A stretch of 11,346 nucleotides of DNA from Acidocella sp. (GTDB lineage: Bacteria > Pseudomonadota > Alphaproteobacteria > Acetobacterales > Acetobacteraceae): positions 1-11,346 of the forward strand of contig JAQNCU010000060.1 in assembly GCA_029077775.1 (NCBI GenBank). Direction: 5' to 3'. The notes under the pieces are model-generated. The model saw only the letters and a program-made list of their open reading frames with translations. It did not search any database and was not told the DNA's origin. Positions 1 to 6,705 of this stretch are shown one piece after another. Made by a program: the position numbers and the translations under genes. Position 1 is the first letter of the stretch. Each line of letters starts with the position of its first letter.

Positions 1-58
1 TAATCTGGGCCATTGGGGTTCCAGAAGCCCGGCACCGGCATAACAAAAGTTTTTTGCG

Positions 59-80
59 CCGCTTTTTTTCAAAAAAGCGG
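59..80. repeat. Perfect 10-bp A/T-rich stem-loop, possible dispersed repeat
   Basis: CCGCTTTTTT at 59-68 is exactly complementary to AAAAAAGCGG at 71-80, so either strand could fold into a hairpin. The formal two-base loop would open to about six bases. It is preceded by another T run (50-55). From memory, stem-loops with T-run/A-run stems of this kind are common between genes in Acetobacteraceae genomes, so it may belong to a dispersed intergenic family and may act as a bidirectional 3'-end element for carD and its left neighbour. That link is inference. There is no T tail after the stem, so it is not a textbook terminator. Confidence 0.5.
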
Positions 81-94
81 CTGCTTACCTGAAT

Positions 95-123
95 GTGTCA
101 CTGTCTTCGCGGATTGGTATAAG
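95..123 (+). promoter_or_regulatory. Candidate sigma-70-like promoter reading into the 29-bp repeats
   Basis: GTGTCA (95-100, four of six matches to TTGACA) and TATAAG (118-123, five of six matches to TATAAT) are separated by exactly 17 bp. Transcription would start near 130 and run directly through both copies of the repeat, then antisense to the 3' end of carD. No protein gene follows in this direction, so the product would be a non-coding or antisense RNA. A chance match is quite possible. Confidence 0.28.
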
Positions 124-133
124 ACTGATTTTT

Positions 134-201
134 GGCGCGCGGCCGCCCCGCCATCCCCGCGCTGGATATTTAGGCGCGCGGCCGCCCCGCCATCCCCGCG
201 C
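134..201. repeat. Two identical 29-bp direct repeats with hairpin potential
   Basis: Positions 134-162 and 173-201 are identical over 29 bp and are separated by a 10-bp A/T-richer spacer. Each copy contains the palindrome GCGGCCGC (139-146 and 178-185). Each can fold with a 14-base loop: copy 1 pairs 137-142 with 157-162 (6 bp), and copy 2 pairs 174-181 with 196-203 (8 bp). They start just beyond the carD stop codon, so a carD transcript would carry two successive GC-rich hairpins in its 3' untranslated region. These could act as a 3'-end protection or pausing element. Confidence 0.8.
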
Positions 202-212
202 GCGTTGCTTTT

Positions 213-998
213 TTACTCCGACTTTAAATGGGCGATGAGGCGTTCGATGGCGCTGGGTTTGTCGATCCGCTCCAGCGCCGCATATTCCGCCGCCAGCCTG
301 TCGAGCGCGGATTCGTAGATCTGCCGTTCAGAGAAGCTCTGGTCCGGTTGTCCGGCATTGCGGTGCAGATCCCGCACCACTTCGGCGATGGCCGAAGGGT
401 CGCCGGAGTTGATTTTGGCCTCGTATTCCTGCGCGCGGCGTGACCACATCGTCCGTTTGATCCGCGCCCGGCCTTTCAATACAGCCAGCACATCGCCGAA
501 TTGCTTGCCCGAAGCGAGTTTGCGTAAGCCGGCGGTGCGTGCCTTGGTGGTCGGCACGCGCAGGGTCATGCGGTTTTCATCGAAGGTGATGTGGATCAGT
601 TCCAGCGTGTGACCCGCGATCTCCTCGGTGGCAATCCGCTCCACCTTGCCGACGCCATGGGTTGGGTAGACCACGAAATCTCCGGCGGCGAAGATCTCCG
701 CCTTGGCCATGGCGCGCGGGGGTGTCATGGGGCGCATCGGCCCAGCGGGAACACCGGAATGCGAGACCACAGGTGGTGCCGCGGGGGCAGATGCGGGGGC
801 AGATGCGGCGGCGGCCTGGGGTGCGGGCGCTGGGGCGGGCGGTTTTTCTGCCTTGGCGGGTTTGGCCGGTGCTGGCACCGCGGTTTTGGTTGCTTTCTCA
901 GGCGCGGCGGGCTTGTCAGCTTTGGCGGGTTTTAGCGGTTTATCGGCTTTCACGCTGGCCAGCGCGGGCTTTGTCTTCGTATTGGTCATCTCGGTCAT
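213..998 (-). CDS. carD: CarD/CdnL-family RNA polymerase-binding transcriptional regulator
   Basis: The protein has 261 residues. A CarD_CdnL_TRCF-type domain starts near residue 103 with FAAGDFVVYPTHGVGKVERI, followed by the beta-rich RNA polymerase-interacting module and a helical C-terminal half ending near residue 261. Known members bind the RNA polymerase beta subunit through the N-terminal module, contact promoter DNA with the C-terminal helices, and stabilise open complexes, notably at rRNA promoters. Residues 1-100 form an unusual low-complexity tail of Lys, Ala and Pro with repeated KADKP/KPAKA-like units and no predicted fold. Several alphaproteobacterial CdnL proteins are nearer 170 residues and lack such a tail. 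I chose the ATG at 998 because GGAG (1004-1007) lies five bases upstream. An ATG at 989 is the alternative, and the longer frame to 1064 lacks a ribosome site. It is last in the helicase-S4-fdxA-carD cluster but probably also has its own promoter. Confidence 0.9.
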   Translation of the reverse strand: MTEMTNTKTKPALASVKADKPLKPAKADKPAAPEKATKTAVPAPAKPAKAEKPPAPAPAPQAAAASAPASAPAAPPVVSHSGVPAGPMRPMTPPRAMAKAEIFAAGDFVVYPTHGVGKVERIATEEIAGHTLELIHITFDENRMTLRVPTTKARTAGLRKLASGKQFGDVLAVLKGRARIKRTMWSRRAQEYEAKINSGDPSAIAEVVRDLHRNAGQPDQSFSERQIYESALDRLAAEYAALERIDKPSAIERLIAHLKSE

Positions 999-1080
999 AA
1001 AAACTCCGCTCACTCGATCACACCAGCCAAGCCGATGGGCGGCAAGGGGCAAAAAAACGCCCACCCCGCCGAATCAAGGG

Positions 1081-1109
1081 AACATAGCAGAAATTCAGCC
1101 CTCCGTCAC
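1081..1109 (-). promoter_or_regulatory. Candidate promoter of carD
   Basis: On the minus strand GTGACG (1104-1109, like TTGACA) and TATGTT (1081-1086, like TATAAT) are separated by exactly 17 bp. They lie wholly in the 130-bp gap between the fdxA stop and the carD start. Transcription would begin near 1073-1075, giving a leader of about 75 bases that includes a seven-base T run (minus strand of 1051-1057). This would let carD be expressed apart from the upstream genes. It rests on motif matching only. Confidence 0.42.
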
Positions 1110-1128
1110 GGGCACGGCCTGTTTGGGT

Positions 1129-1461
1129 TTAAGCCACCCCAGGGTTTGGGGAGAGCAGGGCTTCCTTGCCCGGCTTGTCCTTCCAGGCATCGGCATCCTC
1201 GGGCGGGGTGCCTTTGCGCACAATGTTGGGCCAGGATTTGGCGAAATCCCGGTTGCGCTCCACCCATCCGGTCGCCCGGTCGTCGCTGTCGGGCAGAATG
1301 GCCTCAGCCGGGCATTCGGGCTCGCACACGCCGCAATCGATGCATTCATCGGGATGGATGACAAGCATATTTTCGCCGACATAGAAGCAATCCACCGGAC
1401 AGACCTCCACGCAATCCATAAATTTGCACTTGATGCAGTTTTCAGTGACCACATAGGTCAT
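1129..1461 (-). CDS. fdxA: Seven-iron ferredoxin FdxA ([3Fe-4S][4Fe-4S])
   Basis: This 110-residue protein matches the Azotobacter ferredoxin I class. Cysteines lie at 9, 12, 17, 21, 25, 40, 43, 46 and 50. By analogy with that family, Cys9, Cys17 and Cys50 would bind the 3Fe-4S cluster and Cys21, Cys40, Cys43 and Cys46 the 4Fe-4S cluster, with Cys12 and Cys25 as the extra conserved cysteines. The segment VVTENCIKCKFMDCVEVCP and the second motif CIDCGVCEPECP are characteristic. The tail after residue 60 is the usual extension of the long-chain FdxA type. It is a soluble low-potential electron carrier; its partner is not evident here. The ATG at 1461 has GGAG (1468-1471) six bases upstream. It sits 51 bp after the S4 gene and is probably co-transcribed with it. 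Confidence 0.96.
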   Translation of the reverse strand: MTYVVTENCIKCKFMDCVEVCPVDCFYVGENMLVIHPDECIDCGVCEPECPAEAILPDSDDRATGWVERNRDFAKSWPNIVRKGTPPEDADAWKDKPGKEALLSPNPGVA

Positions 1462-1512
1462 CAGGCACTCCCATAAAACGCTTTAATGAAACGGGGATAT
1501 GAACGTGGATCA

Positions 1513-1818
1513 TCATTCGCGCAAGGTTTCCTCACTGATTTCCCGGTACAGCAAGCGGGCGCGGGGCGCGGCTTCGCGGCGTTTTGCCAATCCCAAAACC
1601 TCGACCACCACAACGCCCCGCGCATTGGCCATTGTCAGCACATCGCCGGGCCGCAGCCGGGCATGGGGTTTTTCGGTGACCTGTCGGTTGATGCGCACAA
1701 AGCCGTCCGCGACCAACGAAGCCGCCGCTGCCCGGGTTTTGCAGAAGCGGGCGTAAAACAAAAATTTATCCAGCCGCTGCCAGCCGGAATCCTCCGTGTC
1801 GCCCAGCGCCGCGCTCAG
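1513..1818 (-). CDS. S4-domain RNA-binding protein, HSP15-like; probable CTG start
   Basis: The S4 domain occupies almost the whole protein. It opens with WQRLDKFLFYARFCKTRA and continues through LVADGFVRINRQ and KPHARLRPGDVL, the pattern of the HSP15/YrfH-like S4 group. E. coli HSP15 binds stalled 50S subunits carrying peptidyl-tRNA, so a role in ribosome rescue or RNA binding is likely but inferred. The start is odd. The first ATG, GTG or TTG in frame is a TTG at 1761, which would remove the first S4 helix (RLDKFL). Upstream, the frame is open but contains only CTG candidates: 1818, 1806 and 1773. I chose CTG at 1818, giving 101 residues, because it overlaps the helicase stop as CTGA, which suits translational coupling. 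GGAGG at 1791-1795 has no in-frame start at a usable distance. A sequencing error cannot be excluded. Confidence 0.85.
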   Translation of the reverse strand: MSAALGDTEDSGWQRLDKFLFYARFCKTRAAAASLVADGFVRINRQVTEKPHARLRPGDVLTMANARGVVVVEVLGLAKRREAAPRARLLYREISEETLRE

Positions 1819-1826
1819 CGTTGGGC
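1801..1826 (-). promoter_or_regulatory. Stem-loop enclosing helicase stop and S4 start
   Basis: GCCCAGCGC (1801-1809) and GCGTTGGGC (1818-1826) can pair over nine positions, with one A-C mismatch in the minus-strand mRNA and an eight-base loop (1810-1817). The loop contains the helicase TGA stop (minus strand of 1815-1817), and the proposed CTG start begins at the last base of the 5' arm. Such a structure could hold initiation down until ribosomes finishing the helicase gene melt it. The dyad is seen in the sequence; the function is inference. Confidence 0.4.
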
Positions 1827-4316
1827 CCGCTTTAAGGCCGCCAGCGCCGCGAACGGGTTGTCCTCGGACACCGCAACAGGCGGCGGGGGGGGTTCTGGTG
1901 TGGCCTTGGGCTCCTGCTTGCGGCGGCCCAGCATGGGTGGTGCCGCCGGACCGTATTTTTTATCGCCCAGAATTTGCGCTGGCATTACCCTGAAGCCAAG
2001 CTCGTGCATCACCGGGGCGAGCTGCTCGGGCTTTAACCCAAGGCGCGAGCCGATATTGGGGGGCAGCAAAATCGGGTGTTTGCGCAGCAGATAATGCAGC
2101 TCCCGCACCAGCTTTTCCGCCACATCCAGCCGCAGCATGACAGGCCCGGCAGGCAGCCAGCCCATCTCCAGCGCGAAATCCGCCCCCCAATTGCCGGGCA
2201 TGGGGGCCGAAACCAGCCCGGCCGCGGGCAGCGGCGGCGGGTTGCGGTCGTGCCACACACCCCACAGCAAGGCGCGCAGCCGGGCACTGCCCGGCTTCAG
2301 CACGGCGGGCATGAACAGCGCGAACCGTCCGGCCTCAACGCCGCGTTTTTTTAGGTCCGGGCGCTGTGCGGCGGCCACAGGCTCGGGCGGCATCACGCCG
2401 CTGGCCTCGCCCAGCCTGTGCATCACCCCGCGCAAATCAGGCGGCGGGTCGGCGATGATTTTCAATAATGGCCCCAGGCGGCGCTCCACCTCAGTGGCGA
2501 CGAAGGCGCTGAGCCGTGCGCGCAGCCGTTCCCGCGCCAGGCCGTCGAGGAATTCGGAATGCAGCATTTCGATCGCGGGCTTCATCAGCCGCTCGCTGCG
2601 TTTCAGCCGTGCGATTTTCGCCCCTTCCCATACCACGTGGCGGTCATCGGTCAGGCTGAAGGCGTCATCGGCGGCGGTCTCGGCGCGCAGAATCCGGCGC
2701 GGCATTTCCTGGCCCAGGGCGCGGCGCGCGGCGCGCAGGACGAGTTTTTTCTCGGCCCCCTGGGTCGCCGGGTCGGGGTGAAACTGGAACCCCGTGACCT
2801 GCCCGACCTCGTGGCCATCGACCAGCACCACACCGCCCGTGGAGACCACCGCCTGTAATTCAGTGGAATCCTGTTCTTCCAGCAATCTCGTCAAATGTGC
2901 CGCCCTTTTATCAACAAATCGTGCCATCAGCTTTAGATGCAGCGTGTCGGAAATTCTATCCTCAATCTCACGCGCGAGGCGCGCCCACGGCGAGGCATCG
3001 CGCATCCAGTCCGCGCGAGCGGTGATATAGGCCCAGACCCGCACATCTGTCAGCCGTTGCATCAGGGTGTCGATCTCGCCTTCGACCTTGTCCAGCGCCT
3101 CGATCTCGCGGCGGACCCAGGGTTCGGGCAGCGCGCCGCCCGTGCGCAAATGCCCGAACACGGTGGCGCATAATTTCACGTGCACGTCGCTCGCGAGCTT
3201 GGCGAAATCCGGGATCTGGCAAACCTCCCACAATAACCGGGTCGCGGCCCGGCCCTTGGCCGCCTTGCGGATCTGCGGGTCGGCGTTAAGGGCGGCGAGG
3301 CAGAGCACATCCGCCGCATCCGCCCCGCGCACCAGCCCGATGCGGCCCGAGGGTGCCATGAGGCTGGCCAGAAGCGCATCGACCGAGGCAAAATCAAGGT
3401 CCGCGTTGCGCCAGAATAATTGTTCCAGCGGCTCGAAACTATGCGCCTCGACGGCGGTGATCAATTCCTCAGCCAGTGGCGGGCAGGCGCCGGTGACGCC
3501 GAAACTGCCATCGCGCATGCCCCGCCCAGCCCGACCGCCGATCTGCGCGACCTCGGGCGCGGTTAACAGCCGGGGGCGGTGACCATCGAATTTGGCCAGC
3601 CCGGCGAAGGCGACATGGTCCACATCCATGTTCAGCCCCATCCCGATGGCATCGGTCGCGACCAGAAAATCGACCTGCCGGTCCTGGTACAGCGCCACCT
3701 GGGCGTTGCGGGTGCGCGGGCTCAGCCGCCCCATCACCACCGCGCACCCACCCCGGCGGCGGCGCACGGTCTCGGCGATCGCGTAGACCTCGGCAGCGGA
3801 AAACGCGACGATGGCGGCGCGCGGTGGCAGGCGGGATAATTTGGTGGTGCCCGCATAGCTTAAGGTGGAGAGCCGTGGCCTGGTCTCGATGGTGATTTCA
3901 GGCACCAGGCGGCGCAGCAGCCGCGTGATGGTCTCGGCACCCAGAAACATCGTCTCCACCAGGCCGCGCGCGTGTAACAGCCGGTCGGTGAAAACATGCC
4001 CGCGATCCGGGTCGGCGCAAAGCTGGATCTCATCGACGCCAAGGAACTCAACCGCGCGGTCCAACGGCATCGCCTCCACCGTGCAGGAGAACCATTTGGC
4101 ACCGGGCGGGAGGATTTTTTCCTCGCCGGTGATGAGCGCGACGTTTTTAGCGCCCTTGCGGGCCACCATGCGATCGTAATTTTCGCGCGCCAGCAGGCGC
4201 AGCGGAAACCCGATCATGCCGGAGGAATGGCCAAGCAAGCGCTCAATCGCCAGATGCGTCTTGCCGGTGTTGGTGGGGCCGAGCACGGCCCTCACCCGGG
4301 GAGAAAAACCGGACAT
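1815..4316 (-). CDS. Suv3-like DExH-box RNA helicase
   Basis: This 833-residue protein is a superfamily 2 helicase of the type related to mitochondrial Suv3. Walker A is GPTNTGKT (13-20), motif II is DEIQ (95-98), motif V-like TDAIGMGLNM is at 221-230, and motif VI QIGGRAGRG is at 258-266. DEIQ in place of DEAD and the GPTNTGKT form are typical of the Suv3 group. Mitochondrial Suv3 unwinds RNA and works with degradation enzymes; a role in RNA turnover or ribosome biogenesis here is inference. Residues after about 300 form a long, less conserved region with many Arg and Ala. The C-terminus is a proline-rich linker ending in EDNPFAALAALKRAQR, possibly a docking motif. The ATG at 4316 has a weak AAGGG-type ribosome site immediately upstream. 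It is the first gene of the cluster and overlaps the S4 start. Confidence 0.92.
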   Translation of the reverse strand: MSGFSPRVRAVLGPTNTGKTHLAIERLLGHSSGMIGFPLRLLARENYDRMVARKGAKNVALITGEEKILPPGAKWFSCTVEAMPLDRAVEFLGVDEIQLCADPDRGHVFTDRLLHARGLVETMFLGAETITRLLRRLVPEITIETRPRLSTLSYAGTTKLSRLPPRAAIVAFSAAEVYAIAETVRRRRGGCAVVMGRLSPRTRNAQVALYQDRQVDFLVATDAIGMGLNMDVDHVAFAGLAKFDGHRPRLLTAPEVAQIGGRAGRGMRDGSFGVTGACPPLAEELITAVEAHSFEPLEQLFWRNADLDFASVDALLASLMAPSGRIGLVRGADAADVLCLAALNADPQIRKAAKGRAATRLLWEVCQIPDFAKLASDVHVKLCATVFGHLRTGGALPEPWVRREIEALDKVEGEIDTLMQRLTDVRVWAYITARADWMRDASPWARLAREIEDRISDTLHLKLMARFVDKRAAHLTRLLEEQDSTELQAVVSTGGVVLVDGHEVGQVTGFQFHPDPATQGAEKKLVLRAARRALGQEMPRRILRAETAADDAFSLTDDRHVVWEGAKIARLKRSERLMKPAIEMLHSEFLDGLARERLRARLSAFVATEVERRLGPLLKIIADPPPDLRGVMHRLGEASGVMPPEPVAAAQRPDLKKRGVEAGRFALFMPAVLKPGSARLRALLWGVWHDRNPPPLPAAGLVSAPMPGNWGADFALEMGWLPAGPVMLRLDVAEKLVRELHYLLRKHPILLPPNIGSRLGLKPEQLAPVMHELGFRVMPAQILGDKKYGPAAPPMLGRRKQEPKATPEPPPPPVAVSEDNPFAALAALKRAQR

Positions 4317-4365
4317 GCCCTTACCCTATGGCCACCGGACCCGGCTGCCAAGCCGCCGGGGCGGG

Positions 4366-4394
4366 GTAAAACCTGCGCTGTCATTAATCCTCAA
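4366..4394 (-). promoter_or_regulatory. Candidate promoter of the helicase cluster
   Basis: On the minus strand TTGAGG (4389-4394) and TTTTAC (4366-4371) are separated by 17 bp. Initiation near 4359 would give a leader of about 43 bases before the helicase ATG at 4316. The -35 match is fair and the -10 match is weak (three of six), so this is tentative. A small dyad, TCATT (4381-4385) and AATGA (4393-4397), overlaps the -35 element and could be an operator shared with the divergent receptor gene. Confidence 0.25.
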
Positions 4395-4446
4395 TGAAAG
4401 CATCATCGGCATGTCACCATTCCGCCCTAAGAGCCGTGGCATCAGC

Positions 4447-4451
4447 AGGAG
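4447..4451 (+). promoter_or_regulatory. Ribosome binding site that fixes the TonB-dependent receptor start
   Basis: AGGAG lies seven bases before the ATG at 4459. It supports this start over the longer open frame that extends upstream to 4216 and would overlap the helicase 5' end. The residues from 4459 begin a clear signal peptide, which supports the same choice. Confidence 0.8.
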
Positions 4452-4458
4452 TGGATCA

Positions 4459-6702
4459 ATGAGCAAAAAAATTCTGGTGCTCGGCACCGCCATCAGCACC
4501 GCGTGGCTCATGGCCGCACCGGCATACGCGCAGGATGCCAGCGGAAATGTCACGCAAATTCAGGGCATCAGCAAATCCGCAGGCGGGCAGATGACCGCGC
4601 AGGCCAAGGCGCCGGTGAAAATACCGCTGAAAGCAACCTATACCCAGAGCGTGATCAGCAAGGCGGTGATTGAACACGCAGCACCGAACACCACGGCGCA
4701 GGAGCTGCTCGCCCGCGAACCCTCGATCTATGTCACGAATAACGGGCCGGGCGGTGTGAACCAGAACATCACGTTCCGCGCCTTCGCCGATGGAGAATTC
4801 TCAGAGACGTTCGATGGCATTCCGCTGAATGACCCCTTCAACGCGGGCACGGTTTCAGCCGCCGACAATGATAACAACACATTGGTTACACGCAATGATT
4901 TCGACCAAATCGACATTTATCGCGGCATCAACAACCCGGCGACAAATTCCTATAATTCGCTGGGCGGGACGATAAATTTCGACTCGATCAAGCCATCTGA
5001 CAAAGCGGGCGGGGAGGTCGGCGGCGATTATGGCAGTTTCGACAGCACAGGCTGGCACGCCACGGTCAACACGGGGATGATCGGTGGTGTGAAGCAGATC
5101 GTCTCCTTCGCGCGCGATACCGGTAAGGGGTGGACACAGCAGGATAACAACGCGACCTCGAACCTCTATTACGCATTCGATGCGCCGCTGGATAACGGGG
5201 CGACCAATATTTATGGTACGTTCATTTATAACCAGAGCGCCGGGCAAGTGAACCAGCTAACGCCGGTGGATTTGTTGTATAAAAATGGCGAGAGCTATCA
5301 ATATCCGACCTCATTCTATGACAAGCAGAATAATTCGACGAATTTTCTGTATATCATCGGCGTCACGCAACAGGTAACACCGCTGCTCAGCGTCGATGTA
5401 AAGTCCTTCGCAGGGGAAAATGATTACATCCGCAACTCATTTTCCGTCGGCTCGTTTGGCGTTTATGCGTTGCCAGATGCATCGCACAGGCCGTATCATT
5501 TGTATGGTTATTACAATGCGACCATGGGCATCCAGCCGAGCGGCACGCTCACCTTGCCGTTCAACACCATCCAGTTCGGCGCGAACCTGACCTTCGGGCA
5601 TGAGCATTCGCGGGAATATTTCTCACGCACCTCGCCGGTTATCCCGAACCCGCAGCTCGATGGCAGCGGTAATGATTTCTGGAATGAGCATATGCTGCGC
5701 ACCGAGGGCTCGGTGTTCGTGCAGGATACGATCAGCCTGGATAATGACCGCCTGAAAATCATCCCCGGTGCGAAATATCTCTGGGCCGAGACCAAGAACC
5801 ACGACGACCCGGCCTATTACTACGCCATTCCCGGCAATGTCTCGAACTATGCGCATTACCTCTCGCCCACGATCAGCGCCAGCTATGAGATTTTAACCGG
5901 GCTCGATGCCTATGCAGCCTATGGCCAGAACATCAAATTCCCCGACATCACAGCCTATTATAACGGCGACAGCCAGACCAATAACCTCACAGGCCAGATC
6001 GTGAACGTGCCAACTTCGGCACAGCCGGAGCATGTGGTGGATTACGAGGCGGGCTTGCGTTATGTGGCGGGTAGCCTGGCCATTGCGGGGGATTATTACC
6101 GCGAGAATTTCGACAATACATTTAACACCGTGACCGACCCCAATACCGGGCTGAGCAAGACCACCAATGGCGGGCGGCAGTTCTACCAGGGGGTCGAGGC
6201 GCAGATCGGCGATAGCATCGCCTCACCGCTCAGCGCCGTGCCGGGGGATTTCGCGGGCTATATCAACGCGGCCTATAACCACGCGGTCTATGCCAGCAGC
6301 TTCAACGACCCGAATGCGGGGTCGGTAACCAACGGCCAGCCGCTGGGCAATGTGCCGCAATATCTGGTCTCCTCGGGTGTATCCTGGACCCATGAGGGGT
6401 ATTTCGTGGGTGTCGATACGCATTACATCGGTAAGCAATATATCAACAACGCCTATACCAACATCGCGACATCGAGCAGCCAGGGTGGGTATTTCCTCAC
6501 CAACCTGACGCTGGCGGACAGCGTGCCGGTGAAGCTCGGTGCTGTGAACGCGCTGAAGTTCAGTCTGAACATCGATAATCTGTTTAGCGTGCATTATTAC
6601 ACGCAATCGGACATCAATACCGACAATAACGGCAACCCGTATCTCGAAGCGATTATCGGTGCGCCGCGTGCGGTTTATGGCGCCGTGACCGCCAAATTCT
6701 GA
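4459..6702 (+). CDS. TonB-dependent outer-membrane receptor, possibly FecA-like
   Basis: The protein has 747 residues. Residues 1-24 are a signal peptide (MSKKILVLGTAISTAWLMAA, then PAYA and probable cleavage before QDASG). A plug domain follows at about 60-177, with AQELLAREPSIYVTNN, NITFRAF, DGIPLNDPF, DQIDIYRG and SLGGTINF. The remainder is a 22-strand-type beta barrel rich in Asn, Tyr, Gly and Ser. It ends NIDNLFSVHYYTQ, then YGAVTAKF, the C-terminal Phe expected for BAM-dependent insertion. Such receptors import scarce ligands such as ferric siderophores, ferric citrate, cobalamin or sugars using TonB energy. The plug resembles FecA-type receptors, but the substrate cannot be read from the sequence. 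I see no canonical TonB box near the N-terminus. The gene looks less GC-rich than its neighbours, in keeping with its Asn/Tyr content. A TonB-like gene follows three bases after its stop, so they are probably one operon. No clear Fur box was found. Confidence 0.95.
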   Translation: MSKKILVLGTAISTAWLMAAPAYAQDASGNVTQIQGISKSAGGQMTAQAKAPVKIPLKATYTQSVISKAVIEHAAPNTTAQELLAREPSIYVTNNGPGGVNQNITFRAFADGEFSETFDGIPLNDPFNAGTVSAADNDNNTLVTRNDFDQIDIYRGINNPATNSYNSLGGTINFDSIKPSDKAGGEVGGDYGSFDSTGWHATVNTGMIGGVKQIVSFARDTGKGWTQQDNNATSNLYYAFDAPLDNGATNIYGTFIYNQSAGQVNQLTPVDLLYKNGESYQYPTSFYDKQNNSTNFLYIIGVTQQVTPLLSVDVKSFAGENDYIRNSFSVGSFGVYALPDASHRPYHLYGYYNATMGIQPSGTLTLPFNTIQFGANLTFGHEHSREYFSRTSPVIPNPQLDGSGNDFWNEHMLRTEGSVFVQDTISLDNDRLKIIPGAKYLWAETKNHDDPAYYYAIPGNVSNYAHYLSPTISASYEILTGLDAYAAYGQNIKFPDITAYYNGDSQTNNLTGQIVNVPTSAQPEHVVDYEAGLRYVAGSLAIAGDYYRENFDNTFNTVTDPNTGLSKTTNGGRQFYQGVEAQIGDSIASPLSAVPGDFAGYINAAYNHAVYASSFNDPNAGSVTNGQPLGNVPQYLVSSGVSWTHEGYFVGVDTHYIGKQYINNAYTNIATSSSQGGYFLTNLTLADSVPVKLGAVNALKFSLNIDNLFSVHYYTQSDINTDNNGNPYLEAIIGAPRAVYGAVTAKF

Positions 6703-6705
6703 TCT

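Larger units (their letters stand above)
1..212. other. Non-coding region downstream of carD
   Basis: No convincing gene lies here. The one reading frame that crosses it on the plus strand continues into the antisense of carD and encodes duplicated repeat sequence, so I do not accept it as a gene. The stretch holds an A/T-stem hairpin (59-80), a possible plus-strand promoter (95-123) and two copies of a 29-bp repeat (134-162 and 173-201), listed separately. A short dyad, TCTGG at 4-8 with CCAGA at 21-25, lies at the left edge. No classical terminator with a run of T follows carD on its own strand. Confidence 0.7.

Noticed and set aside
134..201. CRISPR array
   Set aside because: The repeat length of 29 bp fits, but there are only two copies, the spacer is 10 bp and no cas gene is present.
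999..1064. Longer CarD start at 1064
   Set aside because: The extra 22 residues are not CarD-like and have no ribosome site. GGAG at 1004-1007 supports the ATG at 998.
703..1476. Plus-strand open frame of 257 codons
   Set aside because: It is antisense to the CarD tail and fdxA, and its Ala/Gly-rich stretch mirrors the low-complexity tail. It has no ribosome site or motif.
4216..4458. N-terminal extension of the TonB-dependent receptor by 81 residues
   Set aside because: It overlaps the helicase 5' end, lacks a ribosome site and would bury a clear signal peptide. AGGAG before 4459 fixes the start.
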